Below, in pieces: positions 6,140 to 12,517 of a stretch of DNA of 12,517 nucleotides (position 1 is its first letter; each line of letters begins with the position of its first letter). The position numbers and the translations under genes were made by a program. Below the pieces are notes generated by a model. It ran no database searches, was not told the DNA's origin, and worked only from the letters and a program-made list of their open reading frames with translations. Source of the DNA: an uncultured Lachnospiraceae bacterium (lineage in GTDB: Bacteria; Bacillota; Clostridia; Lachnospirales; Lachnospiraceae); NCBI GenBank assembly GCA_910588825.1, contig CAJURF010000091.1, positions 1-12,517 of the forward strand, in the 5' to 3' direction.

Positions 6140-8260
6140 TCAATCCTCCATTTCACCGTACAATGTTTTCAGCGCCTCTGCATTGTTTTGTGCATTTTCC
6201 AATATATCATAAATTCTAAATTTTTCTTTTTCCCATATCATTTTTTCAAATTCCTGTAATTCAGGACCTGCCAGATTCTTATGGCAGGGTCTTATGGTGA
6301 TGTCCCAGATTTTCGCCTCCGTTTTGCCTGGCGCCTGCCTGATAATTCTCCCTATTCTCTGAATATACTCCCTGGGATTTGTAGAACTGGCCATTAATAT
6401 GGCATTTTGTGCACTGGGGATATCAATCCCTTCATCCAGACATTTTATTGCAATGAGGGCTTTGTAATATCCTGTTTTAAAGCATTCTATTACGTGCTGG
6501 CGCTCTGTCAGTCCGTCATATTTACTCTCTGCTGTCGTGCCCGTATCCATGGTAAAACTGTGAGACGGAATTCTCATCTCATACATAATCTCCAGTACAC
6601 AGTCAATCTGCTCAGGGGAAACAAATATAATCAGATCCTGAATCTGGTCCATGGAATGAAGAATCTGTTTTAGTTTCTCATATTTATTTGCCGCGTTTTT
6701 TACAATGTCAGCCCGTTTAAAAAGGAGGCGCTCCAGCCGTTTTGCATATTCATCCGACTCTTTGGAATAATAGCCCATTCTATGTACTTCCTTGGAAATT
6801 TTACTGTATTGGGCAAGTTCATCCTCTGTCAAATCCACAAATTCTAAATGATAGGTATAGGGAACCAGAAAAGTCTTTCCCGTCATGGGATTTATGGTGG
6901 TTAATGCATCATTGATGGAAAATTCGAACATTTCACCGCCAAAATAGTTCTCCAGAATCTGTGTCCCGCCTTCATCAAACCATCTGCCCGGCGTAGCGCT
7001 GAGTCCCACCCTGTAATCGTACCGTTCCAATAAAGCATTTCTCGTAACTGCTGCTCCCAAACCATGTGCCTCATCCCCGATAAATAAATAGGAAATGGAA
7101 TCTGAACTTTTATGAATCATATCCATAAATTCTTCTTTTGCGCCTGTGGCATGGGTGGTAAATATAATGGCGTGATTATAATATCCGATAGTAACCCGTA
7201 AAATCATTTCCTCCAGGTCATCTTTCCATTTCCTGTTGGTGCCGTCAATCACTGCACTTGCCTCAAACTCGAGAGGAGAATCCTCTATTTCTTTTTTCCA
7301 CTGCAGTGACAGAGTTCCCTGGGGACACGCTGTAATTACAATCAGCTTCTCCGTTAAAGTCATCAACTGGGCCATACATCCCAATGCTGTCCTGGTCTTC
7401 CCTGTTCCGGTGGCCATTTGAAATAAAAGGCGGAAATCATTATTTTTCCACTTTTCTACAGCATCTCTTTGATAGAAAAATAACCCAAGCAGATCTATCT
7501 TCTCCTTCTTATGGAGGTACTTACGGTAATTCTCAATTATAATCTTTTCAAGGGAAAAAGACCTGGCCTTTTCGATAATTTTTCTCTTGATCGACTCCGG
7601 CAGAGTGTATGTGGTGACATTTTTACGGGTATTTCCCCAGAAGGCACGGAATTTCTCCTCATCCTTATCTAAGTATTTCCTCTCCTCTGTCCATGACCGG
7701 AAAACTTTAAATTCCTCAATATTATATAACCAGCCCGAAGCTGTCTCATTGATCGAACCGCTGAAAGATATCTTATCCCCGCTGCTGTCTGTAAAAATAC
7801 CCACCTTTTGATGAAAAATTCCGCTTTTCTCAATCTCATCCACTGTACAAAATCTTCCATGAAAATTCACCACAGCAAGTCTGATCTCAAGAAAATCATT
7901 GGCAAGCATCCATCCCAATGCCATAATATGGTCTTCCTGAAAGGCATCTTCCAGGTCATCAAACACATTCTCCAGCTTTTCTTCAAAAAACTTCTCTGGA
8001 GAAATTGACGCAAGTTCCATCACCTTTACATCTTCTTCCTCCAATCTTGGACATGCAATAAGCCTCATCTTCCCCCCATTTCTGATAAACTCCGCAATGC
8101 CCCTTGCGGCAACAGCCAGACTGGAGGACGAAAAAAATCCAGCTATACGGTCATACGAAGCGGCGCACTTCAATATAGGGGCATAGAATTCCTCAAGAAG
8201 ATCATCTTCCCCTGTCTCGTAGCTGGATTTTAACTCTAATTTTCTAAAATTTTTTCCCAA
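6140..8260 (-). CDS. PLD-nuclease/superfamily 2 helicase fusion
   Basis: A 706-aa cytosolic protein. The N-terminal domain (about 10-190) is phospholipase-D-like, of the HKD nuclease type: HQK (H150, K152) followed by GSINET (168-173). One copy is present, so an active site would need dimerisation. The helicase core follows: Q-motif-like FYQRDAV (262-268), Walker A ATGTGKT (283-289), DEAH box (396-399), SAT (421-423), and motif VI QRIGRIIR (634-641). Such fusions (COG3886 plus COG1061 type) occur in restriction and defence loci. The start is TTG 8260, with AAGGTGA 10 nt upstream and an in-frame stop just before it; no in-frame ATG lies near. It is separated from the radical SAM gene by the 158-bp repeat at 8280 and is almost joined to the next small gene. 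All motifs are intact. The substrate is probably DNA (inference). Confidence 0.92.
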   Translation of the reverse strand: MGKNFRKLELKSSYETGEDDLLEEFYAPILKCAASYDRIAGFFSSSSLAVAARGIAEFIRNGGKMRLIACPRLEEEDVKVMELASISPEKFFEEKLENVFDDLEDAFQEDHIMALGWMLANDFLEIRLAVVNFHGRFCTVDEIEKSGIFHQKVGIFTDSSGDKISFSGSINETASGWLYNIEEFKVFRSWTEERKYLDKDEEKFRAFWGNTRKNVTTYTLPESIKRKIIEKARSFSLEKIIIENYRKYLHKKEKIDLLGLFFYQRDAVEKWKNNDFRLLFQMATGTGKTRTALGCMAQLMTLTEKLIVITACPQGTLSLQWKKEIEDSPLEFEASAVIDGTNRKWKDDLEEMILRVTIGYYNHAIIFTTHATGAKEEFMDMIHKSSDSISYLFIGDEAHGLGAAVTRNALLERYDYRVGLSATPGRWFDEGGTQILENYFGGEMFEFSINDALTTINPMTGKTFLVPYTYHLEFVDLTEDELAQYSKISKEVHRMGYYSKESDEYAKRLERLLFKRADIVKNAANKYEKLKQILHSMDQIQDLIIFVSPEQIDCVLEIMYEMRIPSHSFTMDTGTTAESKYDGLTERQHVIECFKTGYYKALIAIKCLDEGIDIPSAQNAILMASSTNPREYIQRIGRIIRQAPGKTEAKIWDITIRPCHKNLAGPELQEFEKMIWEKEKFRIYDILENAQNNAEALKTLYGEMED

Positions 8261-8279
8261 ATGAAATCACTCACCTTTA

Positions 8280-8437
8280 AGGAAGTGTATGTAAATAACC
8301 TGTGACAGGTGCGCCGGATTTTTCTTTGAGAGTGCCCGCCCAAAATCAGACGCATAGCGGGCTATGTAACTGATTTTGGGCGGCGCTGTCAGAGAAAAAG
8401 ACAAGCAGATGGCATAGGTTATTTACGTACAGTTCCT
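8280..8437. mobile_element. MITE-like palindromic element, 158-bp copy
   Basis: The terminal inverted repeats are 22 bp, 20 of 22 identical. The left one starts AGGAAGTGTATGTAAATAAC at 8280; the right one, on the minus strand, starts AGGAACTGTACGTAAATAAC at 8437. The centre is a cruciform: CCGCCCAAAATCAG (8336-8349) pairs with CTGATTTTGGGCGG (8370-8383), and CATAGC pairs with GCTATG at the tip. It codes for nothing. It lies between the radical SAM gene and the helicase: its right end supplies the last radical SAM codons and stop, and its left end abuts the helicase ribosome binding site. In the operon mRNA it would form a strong hairpin. A shortened copy lies at 10473. Confidence 0.8.
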
Positions 8438-10309
8438 GAAATCGATTCTGCTGGATAAATTTTCATTATCTTCTATGATCGATTTTAACACATTTATTAC
8501 ATTTGATCTCCTTCTTTTTTCAGTTGCAGGGGATAAAATATTCATATCTTCATCAATCTGCCCGATAGACTCATGCACAAATACATTTTGAATGATTGGT
8601 ATTCTTAACAGCAGCCTCTTTTTCAAATCCTCTTTTTCCTTTTCTTCCATTTTGTAGAATTTGTTACCCAACAGGGATGAATAAATCGTAGAACGGTTTC
8701 CCTTTTTCCCAATGACCGCCAGATCCATTAATGCCGCCATTTTGGAATGGTTTTCTCCAAATTTTTTTTGCGCAGTAATAGTACGTTTCTTTTCTTCGCC
8801 TTCCTCTTGTAAATAATAACCAATTTCTTCAAAGGGCATCTCTTTTTCTGCTTTCACTAATTTTTCATTTACTTTATATACAGATGTTACTATCTCTCCA
8901 AATTGCGGAATATTGCTTTTTGAAACTCTCTCTAAATTCTCAGATGATACTATAATATCTACAATTTCCTCCACGTTGTATTTCAATAGAATCTGGACAA
9001 ACCTGTCAACAATCTTATCTATATCCCTGCACTCTGAATTTTTATAGGTCATGCATTGAAAGTCTATTTCCTTCTCAAAATATAATCTGATAAATTTCTT
9101 CTCAATTTCCATATCTTCTATAAAAATATTTTCCCAGCACAGCCCTCTCTTTTTACAATAGCTGCACAGAGGCTTATTGGCATATTTACGTCCATAGCCA
9201 TACTGCCGGTCATATATATTTTTCTGATCAAAGCGCATATCGAAATACTTTGCTGCAATGTGCGGAAACTCGGCCTCGAAATCCAGCATTGTCTGGTAAG
9301 CGGCACAATTTGACCTTTTGTCTTTCTTGTAAAATTGATTGGCTGTGCAGAATTCACGAAAAGATTTCTTCTTGAAAAACTGAGGCTGATTACACCATCT
9401 GGCCAGTTCAATATACATGCCTCTAAATGGGCTTGTCTTATACTTTTCATGCCTCATAATATATGGAAGACATCCATATTCCATCAGAATGGATATTCTT
9501 TGAAAAACTCCCTCAATATCCGTCTCATCCTGGGATTCAAATCCACATAAAACATACATTTTGCAGATCTTTGACGAATATCTTTTCCAAAGCTGGACCT
9601 TTTTGATAATCGTTTCTTTGTCTTTTAGATGGTCAAATGCAAAAATGAAATCCCCATGATAATGTGTATGGTTGAATCGATAGGCGCTCCTGTCTGTCAT
9701 CAGCCGCAGGTCAATCCCCTGTCTGAACTGAAAGGGCTTCCCTGTTTTCTCCAGCTCATCCAATACGTCTTCCCACTGGGGATATGCCAGAACATTGTCA
9801 TCCCACAGATAGATATAAGGCTTAGACTCATCATAGAACTCTGTTATGGGCGCATGCCTGTATGCCCTGTCATATTTCTTGTTTACACAAAATGCACATT
9901 TCCTAAAACAGCCCCTGGTAGCAAATCCGATGGAGTAATCCACATAGTCCGCAAATACAGTCCGGCTTTTCCCATTACCCAGCTGTTCTTCCACATATTT
10001 TTTGTATAAATCATAATCTGGTTTATGGTGTTCTATCTTTTCCGGCAGATTTTCCCCTCCGCCTTCGAAGAAGCCTGTTCCTCCAATATGCACATTTTCT
10101 TTTTCTAAAATCCATTCAGGGATGTTTGAGAAAGTGAAAACTTTGGAAACGAATATCTCGTCAAAATCGTTGACTTCTTCATAAGATTTATATATTAAGT
10201 CAACTTCATTGCCCAGTTCTTTATAATATCCTGATAATTTCATTAATGCCAGATTCGGATGCCTGGTGCCGTGGTCCATTAAATCTGCATCTAAAAGTCC
10301 TATTCTCAT
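8423..10309 (-). CDS. Radical SAM protein with cobalamin-binding-like N-terminus and long C-terminal extension
   Basis: A 628-aa cytosolic enzyme. The N-terminus (MRIGLLDADL, then HPNLALMKLSGYY) resembles the B12-binding-like domain of radical SAM proteins common on phages and mobile elements. The radical SAM cluster motif is C134-x3-C138-x2-C141 (GCFRKCAFC), followed by a TIM-barrel-like region to about 300. A second Cys group C382-x2-C385-x5-C391 could bind another Fe-S cluster or zinc. Residues ~400-628 are outside the usual core. The last ~110 (KFGENHSKMAALMDLA... ATEKRRRSNV) look like a winged-helix or DNA-interaction module seen beside nucleases, a resemblance from memory only. ATG 10309 has AAGGTGA 4 nt upstream. 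It is first in the operon, behind a promoter and operator-like repeat. The end (RNCT-stop) lies inside the 8280 element. The reaction and substrate are unknown. Confidence 0.88.
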   Translation of the reverse strand: MRIGLLDADLMDHGTRHPNLALMKLSGYYKELGNEVDLIYKSYEEVNDFDEIFVSKVFTFSNIPEWILEKENVHIGGTGFFEGGGENLPEKIEHHKPDYDLYKKYVEEQLGNGKSRTVFADYVDYSIGFATRGCFRKCAFCVNKKYDRAYRHAPITEFYDESKPYIYLWDDNVLAYPQWEDVLDELEKTGKPFQFRQGIDLRLMTDRSAYRFNHTHYHGDFIFAFDHLKDKETIIKKVQLWKRYSSKICKMYVLCGFESQDETDIEGVFQRISILMEYGCLPYIMRHEKYKTSPFRGMYIELARWCNQPQFFKKKSFREFCTANQFYKKDKRSNCAAYQTMLDFEAEFPHIAAKYFDMRFDQKNIYDRQYGYGRKYANKPLCSYCKKRGLCWENIFIEDMEIEKKFIRLYFEKEIDFQCMTYKNSECRDIDKIVDRFVQILLKYNVEEIVDIIVSSENLERVSKSNIPQFGEIVTSVYKVNEKLVKAEKEMPFEEIGYYLQEEGEEKKRTITAQKKFGENHSKMAALMDLAVIGKKGNRSTIYSSLLGNKFYKMEEKEKEDLKKRLLLRIPIIQNVFVHESIGQIDEDMNILSPATEKRRRSNVINVLKSIIEDNENLSSRIDFRNCT

Positions 10310-10326
10310 AATTTCACCTTTCGTGC

Positions 10327-10346
10327 GATCGAAATTTTGTTCGATC
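10327..10346. promoter_or_regulatory. Operator-like inverted repeat at the operon transcription start
   Basis: GATCGAA (10327-10333) and TTCGATC (10340-10346) are perfect 7-bp inverted arms with a 6-bp A/T centre. They cover roughly +3 to +22 of the predicted transcript and lie just upstream of the radical SAM ribosome binding site. This is a position where a repressor would block transcription. No regulator gene lies in the window. Confidence 0.5.
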
Positions 10347-10355
10347 TGATGATTT

Positions 10356-10385
10356 ATTATATCATAGGAAAGGCGTTGACTGCAA
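10356..10385 (-). promoter_or_regulatory. Promoter of the radical SAM-helicase-ATPase operon
   Basis: On the minus strand TTGCAG (10385-10380), an 18-bp spacer and a perfect TATAAT (10361-10356). The predicted start is near 10349, about 40 nt upstream of the ATG. It is the only strong promoter seen for the five-gene block. Confidence 0.7.
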
Positions 10386-10472
10386 ATGAACTTTCTATTA
10401 CTTTATTAATGGAAGTATAACTGTACTCGACTTTACCCATTTAAAATTGGTGGATACACCAATCTACTGTTA

Positions 10473-10539
10473 AGGAGCTGTATGTAAATAATCTGTGACA
10501 GGTGCGCGGGATGGCATAAGTTATTTACATACAGTTCAT
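10473..10539. mobile_element. MITE-like palindromic element, 67-bp internally deleted copy
   Basis: The left end AGGAGCTGTATGTAAATAAT and inner TGTGACAGGTGCGC match the left part of the 8280 copy. The right end ATGGCATAAGTTATTTACAT matches its right part. About 91 bp of central cruciform are missing. Both copies have the same orientation, so they flank the radical SAM gene and its promoter as direct repeats. Confidence 0.75.
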
Positions 10540-10559
10540 AAGATGAATGTATATAAATA

Positions 10560-10581
10560 GAGGGTTGCTTTTGCAACCCTC
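10560..10581 (-). terminator. Hairpin downstream of the DUF3825 gene, possible terminator
   Basis: GAGGGTTGC and GCAACCCTC form a 9-bp stem with a TTTT loop on the plus strand. It lies 135 bp after the DUF3825 stop. There is no clear T tract (TATTTATATA follows on the minus strand), so the terminator call is tentative. Confidence 0.45.
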
Positions 10582-10715
10582 ATCTAATAAATCTAATTAT
10601 ACTTTTTAAATATATCGCCTTTTTAATATACTCTATAAATATAATATATATAAATCTTTAAATCTAAATTTAGTATATACTACTTTGTTCAAAAAATCAA
10701 CTCTTTTCTATATTT

Positions 10716-11522
10716 TTATATTTTTAGCCATTCAACATCTGGTTTAACAATTCGTCTTGAATTAACATATGCCCATTCAATAGTCAAAATGGTTTTCCCT
10801 ACATAATTATATTCACCTTTATCAACGACTAAAGCTAAATCAGCCACAGCTTTACTTTGTAAAAATAAAGGTAGTAATAACTGTATTTTTGCCTGTTTTG
10901 TCGATTTATCTGTATAATATTGTGGAATTGCCAGCTTATAGTTGCGTTTCACCTTCTCCACTATTTTCTTTACAGCATTTTCAAGCAAAGCATTTATCAT
11001 ATATCGATCTGTTAGCCCTATAGTAAAAAATCTTTCATAATTATCATCAATAATGTGATCATAGTCTATCGTAAGTTCCATTGATTTATCGTATATAAAG
11101 TCTGCTGGAGTTGTAAAATAGTCAGCAATATCAGGATAATGTTTAAATACTCTTAACTCTGAATCTGACCTTTGTTTAAAGCCGTATAAAAACCACTCCT
11201 GCCCCTCCTTTTTATTTGGGCTTGTATTTTTGACAAAATATGCGTAAATGTCTGCCCCATGCTCCGTAAGTAATCCTGTATTAAAACACATCACCGATTT
11301 ATCATCCAAAATTTCAATTTTATTTTCTGCTTTGACCCTATCATATGTATAACAAAGATAGTTATATAATATCTGCTTATCTGATGTGCCTTTGTAATCC
11401 CATTTCTCTTCTTGAGCCATATTAGACAAAAATAATAACTTCTTTTGCAAAACCTCTCTGGAACCCAAATAAGCATCTTTCAATAAATTATATTCCGGCT
11501 GATATTTTAAACTTTCTTCCAT
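10716..11522 (-). CDS. DUF3825 domain-containing protein
   Basis: A 268-aa soluble protein of unknown function. Recognised as DUF3825 by the pattern FNTGLLTEHGADIYAYF near residues 80-96, DYDHIIDDNYERFF (~153-166), IPQYYTD (~200-206), QLLLPLFL (~214-221), and the terminal block TILTIEWAYVNSRRIVKPD then EWL. DUF3825 is also found fused to RNA-associated modules (LOTUS/OST-HTH, NYN), so a nucleic-acid role is possible but unproven. ATG 11522 follows GGAGGGG; an upstream in-frame ATG at 11567 lies inside the tuf terminator and is unlikely. The gene is much more AT-rich than tuf, a sign of transfer. No promoter fits between the tuf terminator and the start, so expression probably depends on readthrough from tuf. 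Confidence 0.8.
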   Translation of the reverse strand: MEESLKYQPEYNLLKDAYLGSREVLQKKLLFLSNMAQEEKWDYKGTSDKQILYNYLCYTYDRVKAENKIEILDDKSVMCFNTGLLTEHGADIYAYFVKNTSPNKKEGQEWFLYGFKQRSDSELRVFKHYPDIADYFTTPADFIYDKSMELTIDYDHIIDDNYERFFTIGLTDRYMINALLENAVKKIVEKVKRNYKLAIPQYYTDKSTKQAKIQLLLPLFLQSKAVADLALVVDKGEYNYVGKTILTIEWAYVNSRRIVKPDVEWLKI

Positions 11523-11543
11523 GTAATACCCCTCCATTATTGC

Positions 11544-11578
11544 CAAAAAAAGGGCTTTCCAATTCACCGGAAAGCCCT
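11544..11578 (-). terminator. Intrinsic terminator of tuf
   Basis: On the minus strand AGGGCTTTCC and GGAAAGCCCT pair over an 8-nt loop and are followed by T7. It begins about 20 nt after the tuf stop, a classic rho-independent terminator. It ends 8 bp before the ribosome binding site of the DUF3825 gene. Confidence 0.92.
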
Positions 11579-11599
11579 AAAATCTAATTTTTTACTCTA

Positions 11600-12517
11600 T
11601 TACTCAATAATAGTAGCCACACGGCCAGAACCAACAGTACGTCCACCCTCACGGATAGCGAATGTCAGACCCTGATCCATAGCGATTGGGTGGATCAGCT
11701 CGATGGTCATCTCTACGTTATCACCAGGCATACACATTTCTACGTTTTCTGGAAGATTGCAGACACCTGTCACGTCAGTTGTTCTGAAATAGAACTGTGG
11801 TCTATAGTTGTTGAAGAAAGGAGTATGACGTCCACCTTCATCTTTTGTCAATACGTATACCTGAGCGGTAAATTTCGTATGGCATTTGATGCTTCCTGGT
11901 TTAGCCAACACCTGGCCTCTCTCGATCTCTGTTCTCTGGATACCACGAAGCAGAGCACCGATGTTATCACCAGCCTGTCCTTCATCCAGAAGTTTACGGA
12001 ACATCTCGATACCAGTAACAACTGTTTTCTTTGTCTCTTCTTTGATACCAACGATTTCTACTTCTTCGCCTACATGCAGTGTACCAGCTTCAACACGGCC
12101 AGTAGCAACAGTACCACGTCCTGTAATAGAGAATACATCCTCTACAGGCATGATAAACGGCTTGTCTGTATCTCTCTGAGGATCTGGAATCCACTCGTCT
12201 ACTGCTTTCATCAGTTCCAGAATCTTGTCGCCCCACTCGCTGCTGGGATCTTCCAGTGCTTTCAGAGCAGAACCCTGGATAATAGGTGTATCATCACCTG
12301 GGAACTCATATTCGCTCAACAGTTCACGGATTTCCATATCTACCAGTTCCAATAATTCTTCGTCATCTACCATATCGCATTTATTCATGAATACTACGAT
12401 ATAAGGTACACCTACCTGACGGGACAGAAGAATGTGCTCTTTTGTCTGAGCCATTACACCGTCAGTTGCAGCAACTACCAGAATAGCACCGTCCATCTGG
12501 GCAGCACCGGTAATCAT
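11600..12517 (-). CDS. tuf: Translation elongation factor Tu, 5' end cut by window
   Basis: GTPase that delivers aminoacyl-tRNA to the ribosome. The visible 305 residues run from the ...MITGAAQMDGAILVV strand of the G domain to the C-terminus ATIIE; about 92 N-terminal residues, including the P-loop and switch regions, lie outside. NKCD (visible residues 45-48) is the G4 guanine-specificity motif and GSALKALE (82-89) is G5. Domain 2 (GRGTVATGRVEAG) and domain 3 (HTPFFNNYRPQFYFRTTDVTG) are complete. The ATG at the window edge is an internal Met, not the start. The gene is strongly conserved and probably last in its transcription unit, judging from the terminator at 11544-11578. Confidence 0.98.
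   Translation of the reverse strand: MITGAAQMDGAILVVAATDGVMAQTKEHILLSRQVGVPYIVVFMNKCDMVDDEELLELVDMEIRELLSEYEFPGDDTPIIQGSALKALEDPSSEWGDKILELMKAVDEWIPDPQRDTDKPFIMPVEDVFSITGRGTVATGRVEAGTLHVGEEVEIVGIKEETKKTVVTGIEMFRKLLDEGQAGDNIGALLRGIQRTEIERGQVLAKPGSIKCHTKFTAQVYVLTKDEGGRHTPFFNNYRPQFYFRTTDVTGVCNLPENVEMCMPGDNVEMTIELIHPIAMDQGLTFAIREGGRTVGSGRVATIIE

Larger units (their letters stand above)
10310..10715. other. Intergenic region upstream of the accessory operon
   Basis: 406 bp with no open frame I would support. It holds the operon promoter and operator-like repeat, a TTGGTG-GATA-CACCAA hairpin (10447-10462), the 67-bp mobile element copy, the hairpin at 10560, and from about 10585 an extremely AT-rich stretch with small palindromes such as CTAAATTTAG (10664-10673). 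Confidence 0.6.

Noticed and set aside
5968..6156. ATPase start upstream at GTG 6156 or GTG 6138
   Set aside because: The stretch just before MRLES reads as out-of-frame sequence, and ATG 5967 has its own ribosome site and an ATGA overlap with the small gene.
3567..10309. Complete Dnd phosphorothioation system
   Set aside because: No DndA desulfurase, DndB or DndC PAPS-reductase-like gene is present; only the ATPase and the small downstream protein resemble Dnd by motif or position.
10329..10344. LexA (SOS) box at the operon start
   Set aside because: CGAACAAAATTTCG has the first half-site, but at least two central positions depart from the Gram-positive consensus; called only as a generic inverted repeat.
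11690..12355. 221-aa plus-strand open frame
   Set aside because: It is antisense to the highly conserved tuf gene; a typical shadow frame.

Overview
The window reads as a low-GC Firmicutes chromosome, most likely Lachnospiraceae (Clostridia). This is inferred from the clostridial-type EF-Tu and RlmD, the AGGAGG-type ribosome binding sites, and the gene density and codon use. No taxonomic search was possible.

Housekeeping flanks. From the left the minus strand carries a 23S rRNA uracil methyltransferase (rlmD, 3' end outside the window), two tandem tRNA-Gly genes (anticodons TCC then GCC) behind a good promoter, and a beta-carbonic anhydrase. A plus-strand rhomboid protease diverges from the carbonic anhydrase across a 342-bp regulatory gap. 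The right edge holds the last 305 codons of tuf (EF-Tu) with its intrinsic terminator.

Accessory block, about 3.57-11.52 kb, all on the minus strand. Next to tuf is an AT-rich DUF3825-family gene whose Shine-Dalgarno site sits 8 bp after the tuf terminator. Then comes an operon with its own promoter and an operator-like inverted repeat: (1) a 628-aa radical SAM protein with a long unassigned C-terminal extension; (2) a 706-aa helicase with an N-terminal phospholipase-D-type nuclease domain; (3) a roughly 57-aa small gene that has a frameshift in an A7 run; (4) a DndD-like SMC/ABC ATPase of about 652 residues interrupted by one in-frame TAG; (5) a 145-aa protein in the position DndE has in Dnd operons. 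Genes 2-5 are overlapping or almost touching. The set looks like a DNA-targeting defence or modification system that matches none I can name; dndA, dndB and dndC are absent. The two lesions suggest it is decaying in this strain, unless they are sequencing errors or the products are made by readthrough or slippage.

Mobile and repeat DNA. Two copies of a MITE-like palindromic element, with 22-bp terminal repeats beginning AGGAACTGTA, lie in direct orientation on either side of the radical SAM gene. One is 158 bp; the other is a 67-bp internal-deletion derivative. The longer copy supplies the last codons and stop of the radical SAM gene and separates it from the helicase. Two other small palindromes, at 1883-1937 and 2567-2596, share the GGAACTG-like ends.
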